Source: Pontibacter aquaedesilientis
Lineage (GTDB): Bacteria; Bacteroidota; Bacteroidia; Cytophagales; Hymenobacteraceae
Reading direction: 5' to 3'
Length of the DNA stretch: 64,000 nucleotides
Assembly: GCF_014773225.1 (NCBI RefSeq)
Contig: NZ_JACXAJ010000007.1
Location: forward strand, 62,001-126,000
Shown here in pieces: positions 1-9,119 of the stretch. The position numbers were made by a program, and so were the translations under genes. The notes beneath the pieces were generated by a model. It was not told the DNA's origin. It saw only the letters and a program-made list of their open reading frames with translations, and ran no database searches. How positions within the stretch are numbered: the stretch's first letter is position 1; the number at the start of each line of letters is the position of its first letter.

Positions 1-345
1 AGCCTGGATGTATACGCCGAGGGCCGTGTTGTCAGGTATAACGAGCGCTTTAATGCAGTAGGCACCAACGTAAATTTTGTGCAGCGACTGTCAGAAAGTG
101 AGGTCTATGTACGCACCTATGAACGTGGCGTGGAGGATGAAACGCTTTCCTGCGGGACAGGTGTAACGGCTTGTGCGCTGGTGGCAGGCCTGACAGGTAT
201 GGAAAGCCCCGTATCGGTGAAAACGCCGGGCGGAAATCTGAGCGTGTCATTCGAGCAGCATGGCCTGGGTTTCCGTTATGTATACCTGAGCGGCCCGGCC
301 AGGCTGGTATTTACAGGCACGGTGCCGGTTCCGGAGAAGGTATAG
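1..345 (+). CDS. dapF: Diaminopimelate epimerase, C-terminal part (5' end outside window)
   Basis: DapF converts LL- to meso-diaminopimelate, the last step before peptidoglycan cross-link precursor and lysine synthesis. The reading frame is open from base 1, so the gene starts upstream of the window. The visible 114 residues hold the family signature ERGVEDETLSCGTG, in which the Cys of SCGTG is the second catalytic cysteine and the preceding Glu-Arg pair contacts substrate. The end of the second epimerase lobe follows. A GNAT gene starts 9 bp downstream on the same strand, so the two are probably co-transcribed. Family assignment is firm; the N-terminal half cannot be judged. Confidence 0.93.
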   Translation, partial: SLDVYAEGRVVRYNERFNAVGTNVNFVQRLSESEVYVRTYERGVEDETLSCGTGVTACALVAGLTGMESPVSVKTPGGNLSVSFEQHGLGFRYVYLSGPARLVFTGTVPVPEKV

Positions 346-354
346 CCGCGGCCC

Positions 355-876
355 ATGTTTTTGCGGTCTGACCATACCTTCCTGCGCGCCCTTGAGCCCA
401 CCGACCTGGACTTCCTCTATACCTTGGAAAACGACACATCCGTCTGGCACGTCGGCAATACGCTCACGCCCTATTCTAAGTTTGTGCTGGAAGCTTACCT
501 CGAGAACGCCGCCCTCGACATCTATACCATCAAGCAACTCCGGCTGGTCATCTGCAAGCACGACCGCGAAGCTATCGGCGCCATCGACCTATTCGATTTT
601 GACCCGCTGCACCGCCGTGCAGGTATAGGCATTGTGGTGTCAGCTCCCTATCGCGGCCAGGGGCATGCCGCCGATGCGCTCAACTTGCTCCTGCACTACT
701 GTCAAAACACCCTGCAACTGCACCAGGTATACTGCTCTGTCACGGCTACTAACCATACCAGCATCAAGCTTTTCAAAAATGCCGGTTTCAAGGAAGTGGG
801 TATACGCAAGGAGTGGCTCCGCAGGCCTGACGGGAGTTGGGACGATGTAGTGGAGATGCAGCGGTTGTTTGTCTGA
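355..876 (+). CDS. GNAT-family N-acetyltransferase (RimJ/RimL/SpeG-like)
   Basis: This 173-residue protein has the GNAT fold of the RimJ/RimL type: an N-terminal LRALEPTDLDFLYTLEND strand-helix, a GAIDLFDFDPLHRRAGIGIVV core, and an acetyl-CoA pyrophosphate loop near PYRGQGHAADAL. The motif FKNAGFKEVG near the C-terminus is typical. It should transfer an acetyl group from acetyl-CoA to an amine, possibly a polyamine, a ribosomal N-terminus or an antibiotic; the acceptor cannot be told from sequence. It follows dapF by 9 bp. The stop codon lies inside a degenerate copy of the AATCCTG-type inverted repeat (872-934), suggesting the element has abutted or slightly altered the C-terminus. Confidence 0.85.
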   Translation: MFLRSDHTFLRALEPTDLDFLYTLENDTSVWHVGNTLTPYSKFVLEAYLENAALDIYTIKQLRLVICKHDREAIGAIDLFDFDPLHRRAGIGIVVSAPYRGQGHAADALNLLLHYCQNTLQLHQVYCSVTATNHTSIKLFKNAGFKEVGIRKEWLRRPDGSWDDVVEMQRLFV

Positions 877-934
877 ATCTTTACATAGGGCCCCTACCCC
901 AAGAATTTACAGGATTTTAAGATTAGCAGGATTT
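872..934 (-). repeat. Degenerate copy of the AATCCTG-type inverted-repeat family
   Basis: The stretch begins with TCTGAATC and ends with AGCAGGATTTT. Read on the minus strand it carries AAAATCCTG, AATCTTAAAATCCTG and TAAATTC blocks like those at 12416-12458, 51081-51124 and 52441-52607. It overlaps the stop codon of the upstream GNAT gene. The copy is weaker than the one at 52441-52607. Confidence 0.55.
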
Positions 935-958
935 TCGTGCACGCTTGTCATCCCCCTG

Positions 959-974
959 CCCCCTTCGAAGGGGG
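959..974. repeat. Perfect palindrome, CCCCCTTC centre
   Basis: CCCCCTTC followed directly by GAAGGGGG makes a 16-bp perfect palindrome, flanked by CCCCCTG upstream and ACTTTT downstream. It can fold as a hairpin and may end transcription of dapF-GNAT, but it also resembles intergenic repeat sequences I recall from other Bacteroidota genomes. Confidence 0.6.
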
Positions 975-1093
975 ACTTTTCTGCCGTACTGATTTACAGG
1001 TATAAGCCCTGTATCACATGACCACTGGCAGGTACAGCAAGAGTAATTCGCACGTGAACTACATACAAATGACTTGAGCCATGTGCACTCTTT

Positions 1094-1171
1094 GACGCTC
1101 CACTGTTTGAGCGTTCAGCGAGTTTGGAGCGTCTTGACTTTTTTGCCTACTTTTTTTGTCAAGAAAAAAAG
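1094..1171. repeat. Composite inverted repeat (GACGCTCCA arms plus T7/A7 hairpin)
   Basis: GACGCTCCA at 1094-1102 pairs with TGGAGCGTC at 1125-1133. A second hairpin follows, with ACTTTTTTT pairing with AAAAAAAGT across a six-base loop. An alternative pairing of GACGCTC with GAGCGTT is possible inside the first hairpin. The shape suggests a dispersed non-coding repeat; other genome copies would be needed to prove it. Confidence 0.5.
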
Positions 1172-1431
1172 TTGGGCCCGGCTGGACAAGCCAAGCTATA
1201 AGACATTGCAAGTTGCCAAGATTTAAGGCTGTTGCTAAACTAGCAAGGTACAGATCAAATAACAATCAGCAATTACCCCCCTGTCACAATGCCACAGCCA
1301 TTCCGGCTTTTCCCCATTCTGGCATAGGAATTTACGCGGCTTTGGCTTTGTTGGGAGGATAGGTATAGCGCATCGGCAAATATGGCAGATACACTATACA
1401 GTCGTCATTCTGGTATTGTTTTAGTGTAGAG

Positions 1432-1463
1432 CTTTAGATATATCAGAAAAACAGCTATTTTTG
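1432..1463 (+). promoter_or_regulatory. Candidate secA promoter
   Basis: TATTTTTG at 1456-1463 fits the Bacteroidota minus-7 consensus TAnnTTTG, and TTTA near 1433-1436 sits about 19 bp upstream where TTTG is expected. The start codon is 45 bp downstream. Confidence 0.5.
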
Positions 1464-1507
1464 ACGATATTGCAAACGCAGGATTTCATTTAAGAACAAC
1501 AATACAG

Positions 1508-4500
1508 ATGTTTGATTTTTTCGGTAAAACCGTTGCGAAACTATTCGGAACCAAGTCCGACAGAGATATAAAGGAGGTTGTACCTTACGTATCCAAAATA
1601 AACGAAGAGTACGCGAAGCTTTCCAGTCTGACTGATGACCAGCTTCGCCAGAAGACAGTCGAGATAAAAGGCATCATTGATGAGCGTCTGAAGCCGATCG
1701 ATGAAAAAATCGCCGCTTTGCACAAGCGAGTGGCCGATGAGCCGGAGCTGAACATCGTGCAGAAAGAAAATATCTTCTCTGAGATCGACGAGCTGGAGAA
1801 AGACCGCAATAAGGAGCTGGAGGTCGTGCTAATGGAAGTGCTGCCTGTTGGTTTTGCCATTGTGAAAGAAACGGCCCGCCGCTGGAAAGAGAACGGCCAA
1901 TTGGTGGTAACCGCCAACGAGATGGACCAGCGCCTGGCCGCTACCAAACCAAACGTGCAGATCGACGGCGACAAAGCCATCTGGGCGAACAAGTGGGTGG
2001 CTGCCGGCAATGAGATCACCTGGGACATGCTGCACTACGATGTGCAGTTGATCGGTGGTATCGTGCTGCACACGGGTAAGATCGCGGAGATGGCAACTGG
2101 TGAAGGTAAAACGTTGGTGGCAACGCTGCCGGCCTTCCTAAACGCCTTATCGAAACGTGGTGTGCACGTGGTAACCGTAAACGACTACCTGGCCCGTCGT
2201 GACTCCGAATGGATGGCACCATTGTTTGAGTTCCACGGTCTGACGATCGACTGTATCGATAAGCATACGCCAAACTCAGAAGCCCGCCGCAATGCCTACC
2301 GTGCCGATATTACGTACGGTACCAACAACGAATTCGGCTTCGATTACCTGCGCGACAACATGGCGCGTGAGACTAAAGACCTGGTACAGCGCAAGCACCA
2401 TTACGCCATGGTCGATGAGGTTGACTCCGTTTTGATTGACGACGCCCGTACACCATTGATCATTTCCGGTCCGGTGCCGCGTGGCGATGAGCATGAGTTC
2501 TACCAGCTGAAGCCGCGTATTGCCATGTTGGTGGACGCCCAGCGCAAAGTAGTGACTAACTTCCTGACAGAAGCCAAACGCCTGATCAAGGAAGGCAACA
2601 CACAAGATGGTGGCCTTTCGCTTTTCAGAGCTTACCGTGGTCTACCGAAGAGCAAGCCGTTGATCAAGTTCCTGAGTGAGACGGGTAACCGTGCCATCAT
2701 GCAGAAAGTAGAGAACTACTACCTGCAGGACAACTCCCGCATGATGCCGGAGGCTGACGAGCCACTTTACTTCACCATTGACGAGAAACACAACCAGATC
2801 GAACTGACCGAGAAAGGCATTGACCTGATCACGGGCCAGGGCGAAGATCCACAGCTGTTCATCCTGCCGGATATCGGAACGGAGATCGCCAACATCGAGA
2901 ACGACAAGTCGCTTTCTGAGGAAGAAACCCTTCACGCCAAAGAGAAGCTGATCGCTGACTTCCAGGAGAAGTCGAAGCGGGTGCATACCATCAACCAGTT
3001 GCTCAAGGCTTATACTTTGTTCGAGAAGGACACAGAGTATATCGTGACGCCAGACCACAAAGTAAAAATTGTGGATGAGCAGACGGGGCGTGTGATGGAA
3101 GGCCGCCGTTATTCTGACGGTCTGCACCAGGCCATCGAGGCGAAGGAGAATGTGAAGGTAGAAGACGCCACACAGACGTACGCCACAGTGACGCTCCAGA
3201 ATTACTTCCGTATGTACCACAAGCTGTCAGGTATGACAGGTACAGCCGAGACAGAAGCAGGCGAATTCTGGGACATTTACAAATTGGATGTAGTGGTTAT
3301 ACCTACTAACCGCCCAATTGCCAGAAAAGACGAGCATGACAAGGTATACAAAACTACTCGTGAGAAATACAATGCCGTAGCCGACGAGATTGTGGAGCTG
3401 ACCGAGAAAGGCCGTCCGGTGCTGGTGGGTACCACTTCGGTAGAAATATCCGAGCTCCTGAGCCGTATGCTGACGCTGCGCAAGATCAAGCATCAGGTAC
3501 TGAATGCTAAAATGCACCAGAAAGAGGCTGAAGTAGTGGCCGAAGCTGGTAAGCCAGGTACGGTAACGATCGCGACCAACATGGCCGGTCGTGGTACCGA
3601 CATTAAGCTGACAGCGGAATCGAAGGCGTCAGGTGGTCTGGCCATTATTGGTACAGAGCGCCACGAGTCTCGCCGCGTAGACCGCCAGTTGCGTGGTCGT
3701 GCCGGTCGTCAGGGTGACCCAGGTTCTTCCCAGTTCTTCGTATCGCTGGAGGATAACCTGATGCGCCTGTTCGGCTCTGACCGTATCGCCCGCCTGATGG
3801 ACCGCATGGGTCTGGAAGAAGGTGAAGTGATCCAGCACTCCATGATCACCAACTCGATTGAACGTGCGCAGAAGAAGGTGGAAGAAAACAACTTCGGTCA
3901 GCGTAAGCGCCTGCTCGAGTACGACGACGTGATGAACGCCCAGCGTGAAGTAGTGTACAAGCGCCGTCGCAATGCCCTGTATGGCGAGCGTCTGGAGCTG
4001 GATATCTGGAACATGATCTATGATATCAGCGAAGACATGGTGGTGAACTACAAGAACACCGGCGATTACGAGAACTTCGAGCTGAACATCATCCGCGTTT
4101 TCGGTATCAACACAGCCATTACAGAAGATGAGTTCAAGTCAGTGCAGGCCAACCAGTTGGTGGAGCGCCTGTATAACGAAGCCCTGAACCATTACCTGAC
4201 GAAGAACAAGCAGATCGCCGAGCAGGCTTTCCCGATTATCTCCAACATCCACGAAAACCGTGGGCCGATGATCGAGAACGTGGCCGTGCCGTTCACAGAT
4301 GGCAAACGCCAGCTGGCTGCCGTGGCTAACCTGACCAAAACGTATGAGTCGCATGCCATGGAGCTGATCCGTGCCATGGAGAAGATCATTACGTTGGGTA
4401 CTATCGACCAGGCCTGGACCGACCACCTGCGCCAGATGGACGACCTGAAACAGGTTGTGCAAAACGCGGTATACGAGCAGAAAGACCCACTTTTGATCTA

Positions 4501-4879
4501 CAAGTTTGAGTCGTTCGAACTGTTCAAGCGTATGATCGGCAAGGTAAACGAGGAGACGGTGTCATTCCTGTTCCATGCCTTTATACCTGTGCAGGCACCA
4601 GAAGATGTGCAGCCGCCACGTCCGCAGCAAATGCCGAAACCGCCTGTGTTGCATGAGCAAAAAGAAGAGGTTCACTCTTCGCTTGAAGGAAGCGACGGCG
4701 CTACCTCCAGACCGGCTCCGGAACCAGAGCGTATCATGCCGGCCCATTCCCAAAAGGTGGCAGGCCGCAACGACCGCGTGAGCGTACAGTACCACGATGG
4801 CCGTGTGGTAAAGGACGTGAAGTTCAAGACCGTAGAGGAAGACTTGCTGCATAACCGCTGCGTACTGATCGAAGATTAA
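1508..4879 (+). CDS. secA: Preprotein translocase ATPase SecA
   Basis: SecA is the cytoplasmic motor that uses ATP to push unfolded preproteins through SecYEG. The protein has 1123 residues, longer than the roughly 900 of Escherichia coli, because of insertions typical of Bacteroidota: a charged helical stretch at about residues 60-120 and another at about 330-480. Walker A (MATGEGKTL) is at about 195-203, followed by [20 protein letters not shown] and the helicase motif GRGTDIKL. The C-terminal tail is Pro/Gln-rich and lacks the Cys-rich zinc-binding SEC-C motif. It stands alone with its own promoter candidate and a terminator after the stop. SecDF, its partner, is at the other end of the window. 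Confidence 0.98.
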   Translation: MFDFFGKTVAKLFGTKSDRDIKEVVPYVSKINEEYAKLSSLTDDQLRQKTVEIKGIIDERLKPIDEKIAALHKRVADEPELNIVQKENIFSEIDELEKDRNKELEVVLMEVLPVGFAIVKETARRWKENGQLVVTANEMDQRLAATKPNVQIDGDKAIWANKWVAAGNEITWDMLHYDVQLIGGIVLHTGKIAEMATGEGKTLVATLPAFLNALSKRGVHVVTVNDYLARRDSEWMAPLFEFHGLTIDCIDKHTPNSEARRNAYRADITYGTNNEFGFDYLRDNMARETKDLVQRKHHYAMVDEVDSVLIDDARTPLIISGPVPRGDEHEFYQLKPRIAMLVDAQRKVVTNFLTEAKRLIKEGNTQDGGLSLFRAYRGLPKSKPLIKFLSETGNRAIMQKVENYYLQDNSRMMPEADEPLYFTIDEKHNQIELTEKGIDLITGQGEDPQLFILPDIGTEIANIENDKSLSEEETLHAKEKLIADFQEKSKRVHTINQLLKAYTLFEKDTEYIVTPDHKVKIVDEQTGRVMEGRRYSDGLHQAIEAKENVKVEDATQTYATVTLQNYFRMYHKLSGMTGTAETEAGEFWDIYKLDVVVIPTNRPIARKDEHDKVYKTTREKYNAVADEIVELTEKGRPVLVGTTSVEISELLSRMLTLRKIKHQVLNAKMHQKEAEVVAEAGKPGTVTIATNMAGRGTDIKLTAESKASGGLAIIGTERHESRRVDRQLRGRAGRQGDPGSSQFFVSLEDNLMRLFGSDRIARLMDRMGLEEGEVIQHSMITNSIERAQKKVEENNFGQRKRLLEYDDVMNAQREVVYKRRRNALYGERLELDIWNMIYDISEDMVVNYKNTGDYENFELNIIRVFGINTAITEDEFKSVQANQLVERLYNEALNHYLTKNKQIAEQAFPIISNIHENRGPMIENVAVPFTDGKRQLAAVANLTKTYESHAMELIRAMEKIITLGTIDQAWTDHLRQMDDLKQVVQNAVYEQKDPLLIYKFESFELFKRMIGKVNEETVSFLFHAFIPVQAPEDVQPPRPQQMPKPPVLHEQKEEVHSSLEGSDGATSRPAPEPERIMPAHSQKVAGRNDRVSVQYHDGRVVKDVKFKTVEEDLLHNRCVLIED

Positions 4880-4885
4880 ATAAAA

Positions 4886-4926
4886 GGCATCCATTTGCTT
4901 AAAAGCAGGTGGATGCACTTATTTTT
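4886..4926 (+). terminator. Terminator after secA
   Basis: GCATCCA at 4887-4893 pairs with TGGATGC at 4910-4916, with inner TGCT/AGCA pairing and ATTTTT downstream. Confidence 0.7.
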
Positions 4927-4942
4927 ATAGCATTAACCAGAC

Positions 4943-4995
4943 AAAGGACATAGGAGACAGGGGGGAAATCCTTTGCTTTATGTCCTTTACTTTTT
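4943..4995 (+). promoter_or_regulatory. Stem-loop with T-run in the deoC leader
   Basis: AAAGGACATA at 4943-4952 pairs perfectly with TATGTCCTTT at 4979-4988 across a 26-base purine-rich loop, and TTTTT follows at 4991-4995. It lies between the secA terminator and the deoC ATG at 5009. It could be a second terminator or an attenuator; nothing in the sequence decides between them. Confidence 0.45.
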
Positions 4996-5008
4996 AATTG
5001 AATCCACT

Positions 5009-5680
5009 ATGTCAGGAGAAGAAATCGCACCTTATATAGACCATACATTATTGCGCCCCGACGCTACCCAGGAGCAGGTAATGCAGCTGTGTGACGAAGC
5101 ACGCAGTTATGGCTTTGCGGTAGTGTGCGTGCCGCCTTGCTATGTGCAGCAGGCAGTAGAGCGCCTCGGGCCGGGTACACAGGTTAAAGTGGCTACCGTG
5201 GTTGGCTTTCCGTTAGGCTACCAGCACCCCAAAGTAAAGTTTCTGGAAACTCACCAGGCTATTGCCGACGGAGCCACTGAGATAGATGTGGTGATGAATA
5301 TCTCGTCATTTAAGTCAGGGAAGTATGAGGAGGTAGAAAATGAGCTGAGCGATATGGCCAAGTTTTGTCACCTGAAAGAGGCTGAGTTAAAAGTAATTAT
5401 TGAGACGGCACTGCTAAGCAAAGAGGAGATAGAGAGAGCCTGTGAGATCTGCGCATCAGCCGAGGTAGACTTCGTGAAAACATCTACCGGTTTTGCTTCA
5501 GGAGGAGCTAGGGTAGAGGATATTCAATTGATGCGTCGGGTGCTGCCAAACCACATTAAAATAAAGGCTTCGGGCGGAATCAAAACATATGCTGATGCCC
5601 AGGCGTTAATTGAGGCGGGAGCCGACCGACTAGGTTGCTCTGCCAGTATACAAATTGTGAAACATGAAAAAAGCGCTTAA
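5009..5680 (+). CDS. deoC: Deoxyribose-phosphate aldolase
   Basis: DeoC splits 2-deoxyribose-5-phosphate into glyceraldehyde-3-phosphate and acetaldehyde in deoxynucleoside salvage. The 223-residue product has the normal family length. The Schiff-base lysine is K157 in DFVKTSTGFASGGA, the second active-site lysine is K186 in IKIKASGG, and the proton-relay aspartate is D93 in EIDVVMN. The ATG at 5009 is chosen because the protein then starts like other DeoC proteins (MSGEEIAPYIDHTLL); an upstream in-frame TTG at 4973 would add 12 residues coded by the leader stem-loop. The 3' end overlaps the next gene by 17 bp, implying coupled translation. Confidence 0.96.
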   Translation: MSGEEIAPYIDHTLLRPDATQEQVMQLCDEARSYGFAVVCVPPCYVQQAVERLGPGTQVKVATVVGFPLGYQHPKVKFLETHQAIADGATEIDVVMNISSFKSGKYEEVENELSDMAKFCHLKEAELKVIIETALLSKEEIERACEICASAEVDFVKTSTGFASGGARVEDIQLMRRVLPNHIKIKASGGIKTYADAQALIEAGADRLGCSASIQIVKHEKSA

Positions 5681-6179
5681 TTTATTATTGGTATTCATTA
5701 TCACCCTGTCAGCTGCCTGTTCTCCTTCAAAGGGAGCGCGTAAGGGTCCTGACAGTGACGAGGGAGTCGCAACCAGTGCGAAGGTGATGGATGATGTGAG
5801 CATATACCGCCCGAAGTATCCGGTTGAAGACATGGAAGCGCCGGTTGCCCGTGTAGAGCCCACTGCTCATGAAAACAGCAAGGTAGCTGTGCTGATGGAC
5901 TCTGTTGCCAGCGTGAACAAGAACATAAAGTATGCACAGGGGTACCGGATTCTGGCTTACAATGGATCCGAGCGGCAAACGGTTATGAGTTTGCGCAAAG
6001 CCATCATCGCACGAGTGCCGGAGCAAAAAGACTATCTGACCTACCAGCAGCCTCACTTCCGGCTCAAAATTGGCGACTATTTCAGCCGTATAGAGGCCCA
6101 GCAAGTACTCAACCAGATTCTTGACCTGATCCCGAATGCACATATCGTGCAGGACCAAATCAATATACCTAAAAACTAG
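5664..6179 (+). CDS. SPOR-like domain lipoprotein
   Basis: This 171-residue protein begins with a signal peptide ending in a lipobox (LSAAC), so it should be lipid-anchored in the envelope. After a Ser/Pro-rich linker comes a repeat-like fold, with GYRILAYNGSERQTVMSLRK at about 90-110 and PHFRLKIGDYFSRIEAQQVL at about 130-150. This is the pattern of a SPOR peptidoglycan-binding domain, in which two such halves pack together. It overlaps deoC by 17 bp and probably shares its mRNA, although the functions look unrelated. The SPOR call rests on pattern recognition. Confidence 0.75.
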   Translation: MKKALNLLLVFIITLSAACSPSKGARKGPDSDEGVATSAKVMDDVSIYRPKYPVEDMEAPVARVEPTAHENSKVAVLMDSVASVNKNIKYAQGYRILAYNGSERQTVMSLRKAIIARVPEQKDYLTYQQPHFRLKIGDYFSRIEAQQVLNQILDLIPNAHIVQDQINIPKN

Positions 6180-6206
6180 GGCAGTTTTGCTGTTATAGGT
6201 ATAAGA

Positions 6207-6242
6207 GCGTTGCAGTTGCTACAGTGGCTGCAACGTTTTTTC
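6207..6242 (+). terminator. Terminator after the SPOR-like gene
   Basis: CGTTGCAG at 6208-6215 pairs with CTGCAACG at 6228-6235 and is followed by TTTTTTCTTTTT. Confidence 0.8.
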
Positions 6243-6303
6243 TTTTTATATTTAGTGATAAATACCCCGGGAGCTCACATTTGCTCCGAAGCATACAACC
6301 TGC

Positions 6304-7500
6304 ATGAATCAGTTAAGTCAGAAAATAAAAGACCTGGCCAAAGCCTACAGCAACGACACATTAGGTATACGCCGCCATATACACGCCCATCCGGAGCTTT
6401 CTTTTGAAGAACATAACACGGCTGCCTATGTGGAGCAGCAGTTGCAACACTTTGGGCTGGAAACCACGCGCATGGCAGAAACCGGCGTCGTGGCCTTGAT
6501 CAAGGGGCGAAACCCCGAAAGCAAAACCATCGCCCTACGGGCTGACCTGGACGCATTGCCTATCACAGAGCAAAATCAGGTAGCGTATAAATCCAAAAAC
6601 GCAGGCGTGATGCATGCCTGCGGCCACGATGTGCACACGGCCTCTTTACTAGGTGCCGCCCGCATTCTGCAGCAATTGCACGACGAATTTGAAGGTACCG
6701 TAAAGTTGGTTTTCCAGCCGGGCGAAGAGAAATTTCCAGGGGGCGCTTCCGTTATGATCAAAGAGGGCGTGCTGCAGCAGCCGGCGCCGGGCGGCATCAT
6801 TGGGCAGCATGTGTTCCCGATGCTACCAGCCGGTAAGGTGGGATTCCGCTCAGGTATGTACATGGCCAGTGCCGACGAAATCTACATTACGGTGAAAGGG
6901 AAAGGGGGCCACGCGGCACTGCCGGAACTGAACGTAGACCCCGTACTGATCGCCTCGCACCTGATCGTGGCATTGCAGCAAATCGTGAGCCGCCATGCCA
7001 GTCCGAAAGTACCGACCGTGCTCTCGTTTGGCAAAGTGGAAGCCTTAGGCGCTACCAATGTTATACCCAACGAAGTAAAACTGGAAGGCACTTTCCGGAC
7101 GATGGATGAGGTATGGCGCAAAGAGGCGCACCAGCGTATACGCAAACTGGCAGAGGGGCTCTGCGAAAGCATGGGCGGCAGCTGCGACATTGACATCAAG
7201 TTTGGCTACCCTTTCCTGAAAAACGATCCGGAGTTGACAGCCCGAGCCCGCGAGGCAGCAGAGCTATACCTGGGCGCCGGGAATGTGGTTGACCTGGATC
7301 TGTGGATGGGAGCCGAGGACTTTGCCTATTACTCACAGGAAGTACCGGCTTGCTTCTACCGCTTAGGCACACGCAACGAAGCGCGGGGCATCACCTCCGG
7401 GGTGCACACGCCTACGTTTGATATTGAAGAATCGGCTTTGGAAGTGGGCAGTGGCCTGATGGCTTGGCTGGCCGTGCAAGAGTTGCAGTCAAAAGTTTAG
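6304..7500 (+). CDS. M20-family metallo-amidohydrolase (N-acyl amino acid hydrolase type)
   Basis: The 398-residue protein belongs to the M20D/amidohydrolase family, which uses two metal ions to remove acyl groups from amino acids or to cleave dipeptides. Metal ligands are visible as Cys106 and His108 in MHACGHDVH, the Glu pair in QPGEEKFPGG, and the C-terminal GAEDFAYY followed by GVHTPTF. The central lid domain begins at about residue 185 (KGKGGHAALPE), where the His is a known family residue. It is monocistronic or continues into the DUF2490 gene 11 bp downstream. Substrate is not predictable; hippurate- and indole-acetyl-amino-acid hydrolases are relatives. Confidence 0.92.
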   Translation: MNQLSQKIKDLAKAYSNDTLGIRRHIHAHPELSFEEHNTAAYVEQQLQHFGLETTRMAETGVVALIKGRNPESKTIALRADLDALPITEQNQVAYKSKNAGVMHACGHDVHTASLLGAARILQQLHDEFEGTVKLVFQPGEEKFPGGASVMIKEGVLQQPAPGGIIGQHVFPMLPAGKVGFRSGMYMASADEIYITVKGKGGHAALPELNVDPVLIASHLIVALQQIVSRHASPKVPTVLSFGKVEALGATNVIPNEVKLEGTFRTMDEVWRKEAHQRIRKLAEGLCESMGGSCDIDIKFGYPFLKNDPELTARAREAAELYLGAGNVVDLDLWMGAEDFAYYSQEVPACFYRLGTRNEARGITSGVHTPTFDIEESALEVGSGLMAWLAVQELQSKV

Positions 7501-7511
7501 TTTTGAGCGAT

Positions 7512-8297
7512 ATGAAGAACCTATACCTTATACTTTTGCTGGCAGCTATGCCACTGCTGGGCACTGCACAGAGCAAGATCACAGCACCTACCGCCATTTG
7601 GCCAGAGTTGCAGCTGAGCTACGGACTGGGCGAGAACGGGCTCCTTTTTCTGGAAAACCAATACCGCATCAATACAGATAAGCGCTACAACGGTGTGAAG
7701 ATGCTGGGTAATTTTGAGCGGGTACAGTTGGCATTAGGCTACGAGCATACCTTTACGGACCATTGGCGTGCCGGGGCCATCTACCGGTATGCGGTGGAAG
7801 ACATGCCTAAGAGCAATTTCCTCACGGGTTTTGTGCGTCATAGCGGTACCGTCAAGAGTCTGTTCTTTAATAAGCAGGCCATGGTAGAATATGTCAATCA
7901 GGAGCAACGCGACCCCTTTGGCCGCTTCAGGCTAATGGCTGAACTAGGTAAGCGGCTTCCATTGGGCGAACGGTTCCTGACGCCATCTGCATCTTTCGAG
8001 CTTTTTGTAAACAAAGAGTTGGGGGATGATAACGCTGACCGAGACGTGCGCACGATTGACCGAACCAGACTTCGCCTCAATCTGACTTATGAGCTCAACG
8101 ACAAACTGCGCATAACACCTTACTTCCTGCGGCAAACTGATTACTACTTTGTGGAAGTGGGACCGAAATATGATGAAAACGATGTGTTGATTCAGGAGGG
8201 GTATACAGACAAGCGTAACCGCATCTCACCGATCTTTGGTTTGGAAGTGAAGTATGCATTCAACAGAGCCATATCCACGGGGAGCTATACCTATTAG
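7512..8297 (+). CDS. DUF2490-family outer-membrane protein
   Basis: The 261-residue product has a signal peptide (MKNLYLILLLAAMPLLGTAQ) and alternating hydrophobic beta-strand segments such as GLLFLENQYRINTDKRYNGV and LRLNLTYELNDKLRITPYFL. These, with the C-terminal strand LEVKYAF, fit DUF2490, a putative beta-barrel family common in Bacteroidota. The ATG at 7512 is chosen because the signal peptide starts there; an upstream in-frame start at 7464 would lie within the M20 gene. The 11-bp gap to that gene suggests an operon. Function is unknown. Confidence 0.8.
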   Translation: MKNLYLILLLAAMPLLGTAQSKITAPTAIWPELQLSYGLGENGLLFLENQYRINTDKRYNGVKMLGNFERVQLALGYEHTFTDHWRAGAIYRYAVEDMPKSNFLTGFVRHSGTVKSLFFNKQAMVEYVNQEQRDPFGRFRLMAELGKRLPLGERFLTPSASFELFVNKELGDDNADRDVRTIDRTRLRLNLTYELNDKLRITPYFLRQTDYYFVEVGPKYDENDVLIQEGYTDKRNRISPIFGLEVKYAFNRAISTGSYTY

Positions 8298-8446
8298 AGA
8301 AATGAAAAATTGACAGGAATGTCAGATTATAGGCTTTTTAAAAATGACATTATTTCATGATTTTATAAAATAAGGCGAATGGTCTGATTTTGGTTATACC
8401 TCTTGTGAATCTGATTTATTCATAACATCAAAAATAGGAGGTAGCT

Positions 8447-8950
8447 ATGGTATTAAGAAAATACAATGGCATGCAGCAAGAGATGCCACAGACTTTCAGT
8501 TCGATGCTCGACAGATTCTTTAATGAGTCTGTAAACACAAGAGGATTTTCCGGATTCACACCGCATGTGGATGCCTGCGAGACAGAAAATGGCTATGAGT
8601 TGGAGATCGCATTGCCCGGCATTCGCAAAGAGGATGTGGCAATTGATTTCCAGGAAGGGAAGCTGACCATCTCCGGTGAGCGTCGCTTCGAGAAGAAAGA
8701 GGAAGACCGCCGTTACCAGATGCTGGAAACCCAATATGGTACGTTCTCACGCACATTCTACTTGCCCGACAATGTTGATCCGGACAAGATTGCAGCCCAT
8801 TTGCAGGATGGTATTCTGATGGTGACAGTGCCAAAGGACGAGCAAAAGACCATGAAGCGACAGATTGCCATATCGGGCGGTGAGGAAGCCAAAACCCAGT
8901 CGAAACAAAAGCGGGTAGTGGCAACCGAAAACGGAAAAGAGAACAAATAA
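8447..8950 (+). CDS. Hsp20-family small heat-shock protein
   Basis: This 167-residue protein contains an alpha-crystallin domain (about residues 38-140), with FTPHVDACETENGYELEIAL at the start, the central GKLTISGER strand, and the diagnostic LPDNVDPDKIAAHLQDGILMV. Such proteins form oligomers that hold unfolding proteins for refolding by other chaperones. The C-terminal IxI motif is seen as IAI followed by a Lys/Gln-rich tail. The ribosome-binding site AGGAGG, 7 bp before the ATG, is unusually strong for Bacteroidota, suggesting high or rapid translation. A strong terminator follows. Confidence 0.95.
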   Translation: MVLRKYNGMQQEMPQTFSSMLDRFFNESVNTRGFSGFTPHVDACETENGYELEIALPGIRKEDVAIDFQEGKLTISGERRFEKKEEDRRYQMLETQYGTFSRTFYLPDNVDPDKIAAHLQDGILMVTVPKDEQKTMKRQIAISGGEEAKTQSKQKRVVATENGKENK

Positions 8951-8959
8951 GCAGTATGA

Positions 8960-8990
8960 AAAAGAGGCCACGAAACTGGCCTCTTTTTTG
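8960..8990 (+). terminator. Terminator after hsp20
   Basis: AAAGAGGCCA and TGGCCTCTTT form a perfect 10-bp stem around CGAAAC, followed by a T-run. Confidence 0.9.
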
Positions 8991-9119
8991 TTATAAAAGT
9001 GTTAAACCTTGCGATTTACCTTGACCACATATACTGCCGTATAGTATATTAGCGTTATAAGTTTATAATATAGATAATTCGTAATATTTAAAATACGTCA
9101 ATTTAAAGGAATTCAATAC

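Larger units (their letters stand above)
877..1507. other. 631-bp gene-free gap before secA, filled with repeats
   Basis: No convincing gene is seen. From left to right the gap holds the rest of the repeat ending at 934, a 16-bp perfect palindrome at 959-974 followed by TTTT, a composite inverted repeat with long T and A runs at 1094-1171, and the secA promoter candidate ending at 1463. The short open frames here run through the repeats and lack any recognisable protein pattern. Confidence 0.6.

Noticed and set aside
1156..1362. A 68-codon open frame upstream of secA
   Set aside because: It runs through the inverted repeats at 1094-1171 and has no protein-like pattern.
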